Shown: positions 34,949 to 44,700 of the stretch, one piece after another | How positions within the stretch are numbered: the stretch's first letter is position 1 | Layout: each line of letters begins with the position of its first letter | Source of the DNA: Legionella erythra | GTDB taxonomy: Bacteria > Pseudomonadota > Gammaproteobacteria > Legionellales > Legionellaceae | Direction: 5' to 3' | NCBI RefSeq assembly: GCF_001467615.1 | Contig: NZ_LNYA01000003.1 | Span: 1-59,528 of the forward strand | Length of the DNA stretch: 59,528 bases | Made by a program: the position numbers and the translations under genes | The notes under the pieces: model-generated | What the model was told of the DNA's origin: nothing | The model's input: only the letters and a program-made list of their open reading frames with translations | Databases searched by the model: none

Positions 34949-36538
34949 TTAATGAGCCGAATAAGCAATGGGTTGGTGAGTTGTTCTATTAAAGTGCTGA
35001 CGCAAGGTGTCTGCGACTTGCGCTGATACCTGGCCGGCAATGTTTTTTGATTCAATGGTTGCGGCAACCGACTCAATCATCTCCTCAAGAATTGGTGCTT
35101 TATGCTGGAGGGCAAGAACATCCAGTTGCAGGCATACTTCTTCAATGGCTTCAAGAAAGGCACTTCTTGAGTCCTGATGTCGATCCCCTTTCGAGGCAAA
35201 ACGAAGATTGTCCCTGACATCAGGAAAATGCCGAACATGGTATTGATTGGCTTTGGCAACATGATGGTCTGGATCAATAGCCAAGGCCGCTGAATACAAA
35301 TCATGGGCCATCAACATGCGGTTTTTGAATTTAACCTGACAATGCCTATAAAAATAATCACCCACTATAGACAACAGATTGGCAAAGAATTTTTCATTCT
35401 GTGCTGTATCAGTAATGGAGCGCATGGCAGCCATGACCCTCATGGTTGTTGCACTCTCGGTGGGAGGCTGAAAAAATAACCAGGCGTTTGCTTGGTTTTG
35501 AGGCGCGGGACTTGGACTGTGGGATGCCGATGCGACGGTTGTCGCTGCTGTCGCCAGGCCCCAGAGTGTGACCGATAAGCTGCCTTGCGAGGAAGTGGAA
35601 GGGCTGTCTGATTGGTATTCGCTTGAAGGTGCACTGAATCCTGTATCATCCATGCGATCAGAATCGAAGTCGCTGTCATCCATTTCATCCCTCTCTTCTG
35701 AGGCAGGGTTGTATCTTTTATAGCGGTTAATGAGAGACTTGGTCTCTTCCACAACAACCAGTTCACTGGCAGAGGAATCAAGTCCTTCAAGGAGCTGTTG
35801 ACAACGGTCCAGAAACACAGCGCAATCCTCGTTTTGCAATTCAAAGGCAGCAAGGGCCTGATAATAATAAACTTCTAACGTCTGTGTGATCGGTAATTCC
35901 ATCGTAAGCAATTGACTGTTTTCGATGGTCGACAGCATTTCGGTTACTGTTTCACGGTTGGCATTTAACTTAAAGAGTGATTCCAGAATATTAAGATAAC
36001 CGAGATGTTGTTCTATTGACCTTAAGCCTGCCTGATGACGGTAGTGGATGGCTTCTGCTATCCAGGATTTGCTGGCCTCAAGCAGCGCTAATCGAGCAGC
36101 AATAGAAGACTCATTGTCTTGTAAATCAAGAAGTTCATCACTGACTTGCTCGCAGGTTTCTGAAACCAGTCTTAAGAGGTCGTCAATAAATTCCTGGTTA
36201 CATTTAACATGACTATGATTCTTGATCCGATTAAATACCTGCAGAATTTCAGGTATTTTTCCGCGAATTTGCTGCCAAAGCGCTTCTGTTTCCTGCAGTG
36301 AAAAACGCTCGTTCTCCATCGAGGAGAGAATGACCATGCATTGCGTGTGTGCAATTTCAACATTGACATAACAAACCGCATCATAGAATGAAGAAGGCGG
36401 ATGAAAATGGGGTTGGGCGGCGTACCGGTTTAAGGTTTCCAGTGCACGGTGATAATGGCTGAGTGCGGTATAATAATCTTGGCGTTCATACGCTTCATCC
36501 GCTTTAACCTGATCGGGTGTGCCAAAATAATAAACCAT
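34949..36538 (-). CDS. Hypothetical TPR-containing protein (529 aa), candidate effector
   Basis: The N-terminus has a TPR-like motif (ADEAYERQDYYTALSHYHRALETL), and a second lies near residues 400-440 (HDLYSAALAIDPDHHVAKANQY). Between them are helical segments and an acidic, Ser-rich disordered stretch (about 265-315). There is no signal peptide or membrane helix. The start at 36538 (MVYYFG) has AAGGAC upstream. I recognise no named family. Size, disorder and isolation resemble Legionella effectors, but a cytoplasmic scaffold is equally possible. Confidence 0.7.
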   Translation of the reverse strand: MVYYFGTPDQVKADEAYERQDYYTALSHYHRALETLNRYAAQPHFHPPSSFYDAVCYVNVEIAHTQCMVILSSMENERFSLQETEALWQQIRGKIPEILQVFNRIKNHSHVKCNQEFIDDLLRLVSETCEQVSDELLDLQDNESSIAARLALLEASKSWIAEAIHYRHQAGLRSIEQHLGYLNILESLFKLNANRETVTEMLSTIENSQLLTMELPITQTLEVYYYQALAAFELQNEDCAVFLDRCQQLLEGLDSSASELVVVEETKSLINRYKRYNPASEERDEMDDSDFDSDRMDDTGFSAPSSEYQSDSPSTSSQGSLSVTLWGLATAATTVASASHSPSPAPQNQANAWLFFQPPTESATTMRVMAAMRSITDTAQNEKFFANLLSIVGDYFYRHCQVKFKNRMLMAHDLYSAALAIDPDHHVAKANQYHVRHFPDVRDNLRFASKGDRHQDSRSAFLEAIEEVCLQLDVLALQHKAPILEEMIESVAATIESKNIAGQVSAQVADTLRQHFNRTTHQPIAYSAH

Positions 36539-36679
36539 AATGATGTCCTTGCCTGACAATAAAATAAAAAGAGGCTAGGTTACCATATGAATTTTTTTTG
36601 TTCAACCGGGTAAAAAATGATAAGAAATCAGGTGGTTGATGAAGTAGATGCGGCGCGGAGGAGCCCGCGCCAAATGCTA

Positions 36680-37249
36680 TTATTCCTTGGCGCGGGAAAC
36701 GTATTCGCCTTTACGCGTGTCGACTTTAATGAGTTCACCGGTTTGAACAAACAAGGGGACACGTACGACAGCACCGGTTTCAAGCGTTGCCGGTTTGCCG
36801 CCGCCACCAGAGGTATCGCCTTTTAAGCCCGGATCGGTTTCCGTGATGGCCAGGATAACAAAGTTCGGCGGGGTGACCTGAATGGGTTCATTATTCCAAA
36901 GGGTCACGATGCAGATGTCCTGTTCTTTTAACCATTGGGCGGAGTCTGCCAGGGTTTCGGTGGTGATGGCATATTGTTCAAAGTTGTCGGGAACCATGAA
37001 ATGCCATTGTTCACCATCATTGTAAAGGTACTGCATTTCCACGTCGGTGACATCGGCAGAGGATAAGGTCTCGTTTGATTTTAAAGTGCGCTCGACGACC
37101 CGGCCGGTTTTTAAGTTGCGGATTTTGATGCGGGTAAAAGCCTGGCCTTTACCTGGTTTGACGAATTCGCATTCAACAATATTGCAGGGCGCGCCATCCA
37201 CCATAACCTTTAAGCCATTTTTTAAATCATTACTGCCGTAAATAGCCAT
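36680..37249 (-). CDS. efp: Elongation factor P
   Basis: 189 aa, normal length. The KOW-like N-terminal domain has the modified loop VKPGKGQAF with Lys34, the site of beta-lysylation. Domains II and III follow ([16 protein letters not shown]; the glycine-rich [22 protein letters not shown] and the ending [12 protein letters not shown]). It rescues ribosomes stalled at polyproline. The divergent neighbour is epmB, whose product supplies the lysine modification, so the pair is functionally matched. EpmA is not in this window. Confidence 0.97.
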   Translation of the reverse strand: MAIYGSNDLKNGLKVMVDGAPCNIVECEFVKPGKGQAFTRIKIRNLKTGRVVERTLKSNETLSSADVTDVEMQYLYNDGEQWHFMVPDNFEQYAITTETLADSAQWLKEQDICIVTLWNNEPIQVTPPNFVILAITETDPGLKGDTSGGGGKPATLETGAVVRVPLFVQTGELIKVDTRKGEYVSRAKE

Positions 37250-37320
37250 TCGTTCTCCACAGTTGAGATTTTGTCGTAATTTCGCTAAAGTTCACGCAGT
37301 TTACCAATTTTGTACAATGA

Positions 37321-38304
37321 ATGCGAGATGCTTCTGTGAGCTGGCAAAAAATTCTGGCACAAGGTTTTGCCACAAAAGAGGCGCTACTGGATTACCTTTC
37401 TTTGCCTCACACGCTGGGTAGTGAGGGTGCGCAGCAACAATTTAAAACCCGCGTTCCCCAGGGCTTTGCCGGGCGCATGCAGGCGGGAAATCCGGCTGAT
37501 CCCCTGTTGCTTCAGGTGTTGGCTGTCGAACAGGAACTTAAGGACGTACCTGGCTATGGTCCCGACCCCCTGGCGGAGGCGGCCGCCAATCCTCTGCAGG
37601 GTTTAATTCATAAATACCAGGGCCGCGTGCTGCTGACATTAACCGGCGCCTGCGCTGTCAATTGCCGCTATTGTTTTCGCAGGCATTTCCCCTATCAGGA
37701 GAATAATCCCGGCCGCGAGGGTTGGCGGCGTGTCCTGGATTATATTCGCCGCGATCCGGCTATTCATGAAGTGATATTAAGCGGGGGCGATCCGCTTATG
37801 GCGGCTGATGTTATTCTGGGTGAACTGATTGAAGCACTGGGTGAAATAAGCCATGTACGTACGCTGCGTTTTCATACCCGCATCCCCGTGGTCTTGCCGG
37901 AGCGGATCAATTCCGTATTATTGGCGCAGTTGCAGGCTTCCCGCTTACGGAAAGTCATGGTCATTCACTGCAATCATCCCCAGGAGATTGACGAATCCGT
38001 AGATCTCGCCTGCCTTGCCCTTTATCAGGCCGGTTGCCAGTTGCTCAATCAATCGGTTTTACTTAAGGGCATCAATGATAACCCTGCCGTGCTTGCGGCT
38101 TTAAGCGAGCGGTTATTTGATATTAAAATTCTGCCTTATTACCTGCATGTACTCGATAAGGTTAAAGGGGCGGCGCATTTTGATATGCCACAGGAGGAAG
38201 CCCTGGCCATTTATCGCCAATTACAAACACTGCTTCCGGGGTATCTGGTTCCCCGTCTTGCCCGCGAAGAGGCGGGTAAGCAACACAAAACCCTGCTGCT
38301 TTAA
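37321..38304 (+). CDS. epmB: EF-P beta-lysylation protein EpmB (lysine 2,3-aminomutase)
   Basis: 327 aa radical-SAM enzyme. The cluster-binding CAVNCRYCFRRHFPY motif gives CxxxCxxC. EVILSGGDPLM is the SAM-binding GGD motif, and the pyridoxal phosphate Lys lies in the C-terminal half (LHVLDKVKGAAHF). It makes (R)-beta-lysine for EF-P Lys34. Its start is 71 bases from that of efp, in the divergent orientation; a nearby ATG at 37317 is out of frame. Confidence 0.95.
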   Translation: MRDASVSWQKILAQGFATKEALLDYLSLPHTLGSEGAQQQFKTRVPQGFAGRMQAGNPADPLLLQVLAVEQELKDVPGYGPDPLAEAAANPLQGLIHKYQGRVLLTLTGACAVNCRYCFRRHFPYQENNPGREGWRRVLDYIRRDPAIHEVILSGGDPLMAADVILGELIEALGEISHVRTLRFHTRIPVVLPERINSVLLAQLQASRLRKVMVIHCNHPQEIDESVDLACLALYQAGCQLLNQSVLLKGINDNPAVLAALSERLFDIKILPYYLHVLDKVKGAAHFDMPQEEALAIYRQLQTLLPGYLVPRLAREEAGKQHKTLLL

Positions 38305-38307
38305 CCT

Positions 38308-40377
38308 TTACTCATTGGCATGATAATACAGTTCGATTAGTTTTTCCTGAGCGCTGTAGCTGCCGTGAGTTAAGGCTTTGTAACTGCCGTCTGCCTGCAT
38401 TTCCCAGGCATTGCGGTTATCTTTCAGGTAATTTTTAAAAATTTCATTTTTAATGCGCCGCTGGCAATCCTCATCGAGGATGGGAAACATGATTTCAATG
38501 CGGTTATACAAATTGCGCTCCATCAAATCCGCACTGGAGCAAAAATAAAACTCCTCTTCCTGTTTGCGGAAATAATAAATGCGGTGGTGCTCAAGAAAGC
38601 GTCCGACGATGGAAATGACGCGAATATTGTCCGAGACGCCGGGAATTCCCGGTTTAAGGCAGCAGAGGCTTCGGACCAGCAGCGTAATTTTAACGCCCGC
38701 CTGGGAAGCAAGATACAGCGCTTTCACCATGACTTTGTCGGTCAAGCCATTGACCTTAATGATAATTTCAGCCTCTTTACCTTCCTTGGCAGCCGCCGCA
38801 CAATCCTCAATTAACTGCAGCAGGTTTTTCTGTAGCGTAAAGGGAGAATGGCACAGGGCTTTGAGCTTGACTGTTTTACCTAAACCGGTCAGTTGCTGAA
38901 AAATAATCTGTGTATCGGCCGTGATGGTCGATTCACTGGTTAATAACCCGAAATCGGTGTAGCGCTTGGCGGTCTGCTCATGGTAATTCCCCGTCCCCAG
39001 ATGAACATAGCGCTTTAGCTTGCCGTGGGTTCTCCTGACAACCAGTGTCATTTTGGCATGTGTTTTATAACCCATCACTCCATACAGGACCAGAACGCCT
39101 GCTTCATGCAGGCGGTTGGCCAGTTTAAGGTTTGATTCTTCATCAAACCGCGCCCGCAGTTCAACAACAGCAGTGACTTCTTTACCCGAGCGTGCGGCCT
39201 CAATCAGTGCCTTGACCATGATGGAATCGGAACGGGTGCGGTACAGGGTTTGTTTGATGGCCAGTACATTCGGATCGGCTGCAGCCTGACGGACAAAATC
39301 AATGACCACATCAAAACTCTGGAAAGGATGATGCAGGAGGATATCCTGTTCATCGAGAACATTAAACAGGTTGCGTTTATGATTGAGAAATGACGGGTAC
39401 TGCACTACCAGGGGCGGATAATTCAGGTCCGGTCGTTCGATTTGGTTAATGACGCTGGCATAGCGTTGCAAATTAACCGGTCCATCACAGTAATAACTGT
39501 CCTCATGATGAAGATGGTGTTTTTGCAGCAGAAAATCGACGATATGCGGCGGGCATTTTTTGTCGATTTCAAGCCGTACCACATGACCATAGTGGCGGGA
39601 AAATAATTCACGCTGGACGGCAACCGCCAGATCTTCAATCTCTTCTTCGCGTAAAAATAAATCGCTGTTTCGCGTCAGGCGGAACGGATAGCAGCCATTG
39701 ATTTCCATGCCGGGGAAAAGACTGTGGATGTGTGTTTGAATAATGGATGAAAGGTAGACAAAGTAACTGCCGCCTTGCGTACAAAGTTCCGAGGGCAGGT
39801 GAATCATGCGCGGCAGCGAGCGGGGGGCGTGAACAACCGCATAATCAATGCTGCGATCGAAGGCGTCTCTTCCTTGCAGGGCAATAATAAAATTAAGGCT
39901 TTTGTTAAACAAGCGCGGAAAGGGATGAGCCAAATCAAGCGCAATGGGGCTGACGATGGGCAGAATTTCATTCTTGAAATAATGTTTGGCCCACAACTGG
40001 ATATCATCACTCCACTCATCAATGCCTAAGAAGTAAATATTCTCCCGCCGCATGGCTGGCATCAGTTCTTTATTGAAAATCTCATACAGCTCATCACTGA
40101 GCAAATGAGCCTTGCGGCTTAAGTGATTAAATACATCTTCAGCCATTAACCCATCGATATTGGGCTTACGTGACGACAGGGCGATTTTTTCCTTCAAACC
40201 GGCGACGCGAATTTCAAAAAACTCATCCAGATTACTGCTGCAGATGCATAAAAAACGCATGCGTTCCAGCAAGGGAACCCGCTCGTTTTTTGCCAGCTGT
40301 AAAACCCGTTCATTGAATGCAAGGGCTGTGAACTCGCGATTGATGTAGTATTCCGGATTGTCCAGCGATTCGCTCAC
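38308..40377 (-). CDS. ppk1: Polyphosphate kinase 1
   Basis: 689 aa, the full family length. The N-terminal domain is recognisable from FNERVLQLAKNERVPLLERMRFL and SSNLDEFFEIRVAG. The catalytic His regions are GYKTHAKMTLVVRR and HLGTGNYHEQTAK, and LLVRSLCCLKPGIPGVSDNI and the C-terminal phospholipase-D-like fold follow. It polymerises phosphate from ATP. The start codon is GTG at 40377 with GGGGAG upstream. No ppx gene lies beside it. It converges on epmB with 3 bases between stops. Confidence 0.96.
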   Translation of the reverse strand: MSESLDNPEYYINREFTALAFNERVLQLAKNERVPLLERMRFLCICSSNLDEFFEIRVAGLKEKIALSSRKPNIDGLMAEDVFNHLSRKAHLLSDELYEIFNKELMPAMRRENIYFLGIDEWSDDIQLWAKHYFKNEILPIVSPIALDLAHPFPRLFNKSLNFIIALQGRDAFDRSIDYAVVHAPRSLPRMIHLPSELCTQGGSYFVYLSSIIQTHIHSLFPGMEINGCYPFRLTRNSDLFLREEEIEDLAVAVQRELFSRHYGHVVRLEIDKKCPPHIVDFLLQKHHLHHEDSYYCDGPVNLQRYASVINQIERPDLNYPPLVVQYPSFLNHKRNLFNVLDEQDILLHHPFQSFDVVIDFVRQAAADPNVLAIKQTLYRTRSDSIMVKALIEAARSGKEVTAVVELRARFDEESNLKLANRLHEAGVLVLYGVMGYKTHAKMTLVVRRTHGKLKRYVHLGTGNYHEQTAKRYTDFGLLTSESTITADTQIIFQQLTGLGKTVKLKALCHSPFTLQKNLLQLIEDCAAAAKEGKEAEIIIKVNGLTDKVMVKALYLASQAGVKITLLVRSLCCLKPGIPGVSDNIRVISIVGRFLEHHRIYYFRKQEEEFYFCSSADLMERNLYNRIEIMFPILDEDCQRRIKNEIFKNYLKDNRNAWEMQADGSYKALTHGSYSAQEKLIELYYHANE

Positions 40378-40433
40378 ACCACTCTCCCCTTAAGCGCTCT
40401 TCCTGACCAAATACAAGCAAATTTCTCGCCTGT

Positions 40434-40967
40434 TTATCTTACTATAAAAAAACAAATGCCAATAAAGGCGATAAACCCCCAAAAAGGGGATAATTGCAAA
40501 TAGACCAAGGCAATGAAAAATAGCACTGTCGCAATGGCTATAGGCAATGAATAATAGAGGCTGACCACACCTTGAGCGACAGAAAAAGACGCGGCGGCGA
40601 GCAAAGCCAGCGCACCATATTGCACGGAGACCATGATTTTGTGTGTCATCGGGCCGGTGCTGGTGCTTAGAAAACGATAGCCGAGTACGGCTAAAATCAA
40701 ACCCGGTAAATTAATACTGGCTACGGCCAGAATCAAACCCCAGAAACCCGCGGCTTTATAGCCAATGACCGCTGACAATTTTACGGCGGTTAAGCCGGGA
40801 AACAGAAACGTCGTGCCCACCATGTTAACGAATTCTTCGGGGCTAATCCAATGCCGGTAGACGACTGCCTCGTATTCAATGAGTTTCAACATTGAATTGC
40901 CGCCACCCAGCGAGATAAAGCCAATTTTGCCGAAACTGGCCATTAACGCGAACAGGGTACTAATCAT
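40434..40967 (-). CDS. Chromate transporter family protein, single CHR domain
   Basis: 177 aa with about five or six membrane helices. The GFISLGGGNSMLKLIEYEAV, HWISPEEFVNMVGTTFLFPGLTA and SAVIGYKAAGFWGLILA segments are the N-terminal CHR-domain signature. Half-size chromate transporters usually occur as adjacent pairs; here the partner is missing and the gene overlaps the unknown 208-aa gene by 8 bases. A homodimeric or different transport role is possible. CHR proteins can also move sulfate or other anions. Confidence 0.78.
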   Translation of the reverse strand: MISTLFALMASFGKIGFISLGGGNSMLKLIEYEAVVYRHWISPEEFVNMVGTTFLFPGLTAVKLSAVIGYKAAGFWGLILAVASINLPGLILAVLGYRFLSTSTGPMTHKIMVSVQYGALALLAAASFSVAQGVVSLYYSLPIAIATVLFFIALVYLQLSPFWGFIAFIGICFFIVR

Positions 40968-41586
40968 GATAAACCTGCTGCTTCAGGAAGTGCACATAAT
41001 CGCTGGGCATTTGTCCAGGAAAAACATGCTCTGCAATGGCTTGAACCAGGCCCTGAGCGCGTCCTTCAATGCAGGCGCTGAAGAAGATGTCGGAACCCAT
41101 TTTAAGTCGTGACAACTCCAGTTTAATGGTTGGTTCATCCGCTAATTTAAGGACGAGCGCATCCTTTTCTACCGTGATGATGTTTGAATTCTTCTCGACT
41201 AGTTCCAATAATTGCCGTGCTGAAAGTCCATCTGTTCCGGGTAAAACCATATCGGGCGGTTGTTCATGCAGGGGAATTTTTTTACCAAACCCCAGTAATA
41301 GCGCGGTCTCTTCAAGCAAGGGCTTGTACAATAGCTCACCGCGTCTAACCTTGATATTGAAATTAAAGGCGGCTAGTACGTGATAAGTGTCTTCACGATG
41401 CTTGCTTTCATAGCGGCTTAAATCCAGGTAGTCGTCGTTTAAGCTGTGAAGGCAGACCATGTCCTCACCCCGCCAGAAATAACGGGCTTCCCAACGCAGG
41501 GGCTCTTTGGTGGCGGGGGGGAGGAGCGGGAAGTGCTCCGCGTGCTCGGTATCAATTTCAAAATTCCAAACCAGACGTTTTTTCAT
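40960..41586 (-). CDS. Conserved hypothetical protein, 208 aa
   Basis: An alternating beta/alpha pattern is seen, with charged strands such as RWEARYFWRGEDM, FNIKVRRGELLYKPLL and the C-terminal TIKLELSRLKMGSDIFFSACIEG. The strand pattern with alternating Lys/Arg/Glu is reminiscent of tunnel-fold (CYTH-like) proteins, but the ExExK start motif is not present, so I do not assign it. It lies upstream of and overlaps the CHR gene, implying co-expression. Confidence 0.6.
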   Translation of the reverse strand: MKKRLVWNFEIDTEHAEHFPLLPPATKEPLRWEARYFWRGEDMVCLHSLNDDYLDLSRYESKHREDTYHVLAAFNFNIKVRRGELLYKPLLEETALLLGFGKKIPLHEQPPDMVLPGTDGLSARQLLELVEKNSNIITVEKDALVLKLADEPTIKLELSRLKMGSDIFFSACIEGRAQGLVQAIAEHVFPGQMPSDYVHFLKQQVYHD

Positions 41587-41739
41587 GGTGAATTCAAGGG
41601 ATTATTCTGGGATTAGTCTATTTCAAGGCGGCCTGCTAGTAAAAGCCCTTTTTACCCGTCATAACAAAAAAAAGGCTTTCGGTGAAAGCAATGGCTAATA
41701 TTTGGGCATTGATATCATAATTCCTTAATAAAAGGGTTT

Positions 41740-41745
41740 TATACT
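41740..41745 (+). promoter_or_regulatory. Candidate -10 of the 1657-aa gene
   Basis: TATACT 30 bases before the ATG. A single PmrA-like half-site (CTTAAT, 41724-41729) sits 10 bases upstream of it; the second half-site is absent. Confidence 0.35.
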
Positions 41746-41775
41746 CAATAAATAACCATTTATCCCTAAGCTGCA

Positions 41776-44700
41776 ATGCGTACTAAACTGGATGGCAACC
41801 TCATTGCCGATGATAAAAAGAAACTCAGCCAGTTCATTCTGGATTTATGCGGTTTTACTCTGGACAAAGCTGGTTGTAATCCGGTCGCCTATGCCTTTCA
41901 CCTCCACATCGCCCTGCGGCGGCAAATGGTGCTCAAATCTGATCAATGGAATAAATTATGCGAGGCCCTGCCTTTAAAATGGCATGAGGAATCCAGTGCG
42001 GCGACGATATCCCTGCTTAAAGCGTTTGCTCAAAGCATCGTCGATGAAGTCCAGCAAGCCAATCGCGATCCCTGGGGGGTGAAATTACTAAAAACCGGCT
42101 ATTTAAGCGAACTGGATAAAGCCCGTAAAAACACCGAAATGGCAATTCGGACTTTAGCCAATGCGCCGGAGGATATGTCGGTTAGTTATATTCACGGAGA
42201 AGAATCCGGCGAAACCTTAAGCAAGGAATACCTGGATGCCTTGCATGCACACCGTAATTACCTGGATACCCTGCTGACGCTGCCTTTCGTGCTGGAGAAA
42301 TTCTGTGTTGGCGTAGCCAATAATAAGGGCATTAATTATGTTCCCCGTAAAAGCGCGGAAATGCTTACCCGCGTGCTTGACGTGGTCAGTTTGTCGTTGG
42401 ATGAGCACCAGTTAACGAACGCGTTGAAGCTGGCCGTGCAGATTGCTTTGCCTGAATTACCCATGGATGAACAGTTAATTGACCAGATCAAAGACGAGCT
42501 TTTGCCGTTTATTGTTCAGGTCATGCAACACAATGAGCGGCTTTCAAAGGCCAAAGGGAAAATTTTCCCTGCCGATGATCCGAAAAAAGCGGCTGCGCGC
42601 CAGAAGCTCTTGTCTCATCTTGGCATTCATTTTGATTCACTGCAGGATGTTATCCAAAATACTCTTCTCAATCCCATTCAACAGTGCGGGCAATTGACCA
42701 ACGGGCTTTTGGGCGCCGCAGAGGCGACAGGGAAAGCCATTGCCAATGACAATGTGATTGATAGAGCCGCCCAGATTGGCAGAATCTTCGCCAACCTGGA
42801 TCAGATGGCTGATGTTACCGCGCAGGTGGATGAAAGCCTGCTGCCGCCCTGGTTGCGGGAAACCAGCCGGTATTATAAAGAACTGCACCAGAAAGCAGAC
42901 GGGATTCAGAATTTAATGCAGGCCGCCTATGACGGATTCGGCGTATTTTATAATCGCCTGACTTACTTTATCCCGGAGTCCGTCAGACAGTATTTAACCA
43001 ATCGCCAAAATGATTTTGCCGAAGTCATTCGTACGTTTGGCGCCAAAGCGGATGGGGCTGAAGCCGCGCTGGTGTATCTTACCTTTAACGAATTGGCTGT
43101 CCGGGGCGATATTCAGGAACCCTTAATCGAGCGATTCTTCAACGCCTACATTCGCGATTTATATAAAGATGCGCAAGTCAAATTTTCTTACTCCGACTTT
43201 AAAGCCTTTACCAAAAGTCTTAATGAGAAGGATTTAGCGATCCCGTTACACCAGCGCCTGAATCAATTTGCTGACAAAAAAAGCGACAAACCGACACCGA
43301 CTTTGATGGCAAGTGATGATTTCCGGGCCTTTGATGTAGTGTTAATGGTGCATCAGCTCAAGGAATTGCAGATTCAATTTAATGCGGCATTGAAGGTGAA
43401 CGATTATAAAGCCCTATCGGAAACGCTCACGGCTTTGAAACTGGCGGTGGATGCAATAAACAGCAGAAAGGGCAATCCCACCCTGACAGCATACAGCCAA
43501 CACTTTCTGAAACCTGCCCTCGAGGCCATGCTTAACGAGGCCATGGGGCATGAATTTATCCCCTTGCTGGAACGCGTCATTGGTTACGATAACCCGAGAG
43601 TGGAGCCTATTAATAAGGCTGACACGAATCATTTGCCCGCGATTTACGCCAAGCTTAAATCCAGGCAGCGATTATCGAAACAGGATTATGAATCCCTCCA
43701 GTCAGTCTTTGCCAACACGGCTGAATTCACCGCCTGCAAGGATTTGTTTACGACGGCGTTTTCCCTTGAAAAATCGTTTGCTAAATTATTCCCGGCTAGC
43801 GAAGTCAACCCTGAGCCCTGTCCGACACCACATCAGTCACGTATTCAGTTTATTACAACCACGGCATTTCCAAACATTAAGATAACACTGCAATACCTGC
43901 TAAACGGACTCGATGAGCAGAAAAAGGAATGCAACAGGTTATTGGCTTTATGTGAGGCAGGGAGTGAATTGCATGCACTCTGTCAAAAAAAGATAATGTA
44001 CATCGACAGCGTTAAAACAAGCATTAATAAACTGAACGATGCGATAACTAACCACCCGGGTACGCTGGCTCAGGCGCTTGATGAATGGCTTGGCGGGCAA
44101 AAAGTGGAAGAGGGGATTAAAAATCTGTCTTTCACGTCCTTAAGTGGGAAACTGGTTCGCTTTGCCTGGACAGTCTGGCCAGCGGGTGAAGAGGCCAAAC
44201 CCGATGATAATTTTCTCCATAATCTCCTGACCTATTATTTTAAGGATTCAGATGCCAGTGAGATTTATCAGGCGCAAAAAACATTTACCGATGCGTTAAA
44301 CGCCAAGCCGATTCCCGAATTAATGCCCGTACTGACCGATCCTTTAAGCGTCGATCATCTAATTCCGGCAGAGGAAGCCCAGATGGATCAGCTATTGAAT
44401 ACCCTGCTTGGGATAAATGAACAATCCTTCCTGGCCTGGGGCAGCCAATTCCTTAAAACGTCGGTACAAAAAATAGTGAGCAACATTAACAAGGACACGT
44501 TAATGAATTTGTTCCCCTATCCTTTCATGGGCATTATTGCCTATCAGATGATGCAGAGTGAGGAAATGCGGAAGCTGCTGGGCGATTTTCTCGCCGTTAT
44601 GGCCCTGGAATACGGTGATGTGATTGCCGACAAAACCCTGCAGGTGGCTAATGTGGCCAAAGAAAGGCTCTACATGCTGTTGGGCGTGCAATTAAAAAAG

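Noticed and set aside
41724-41729. Single CTTAAT half-site upstream of the 1657-aa gene as a PmrA site
   Set aside because: The second half-site is missing, and one 6-base match in AT-rich DNA is expected by chance.
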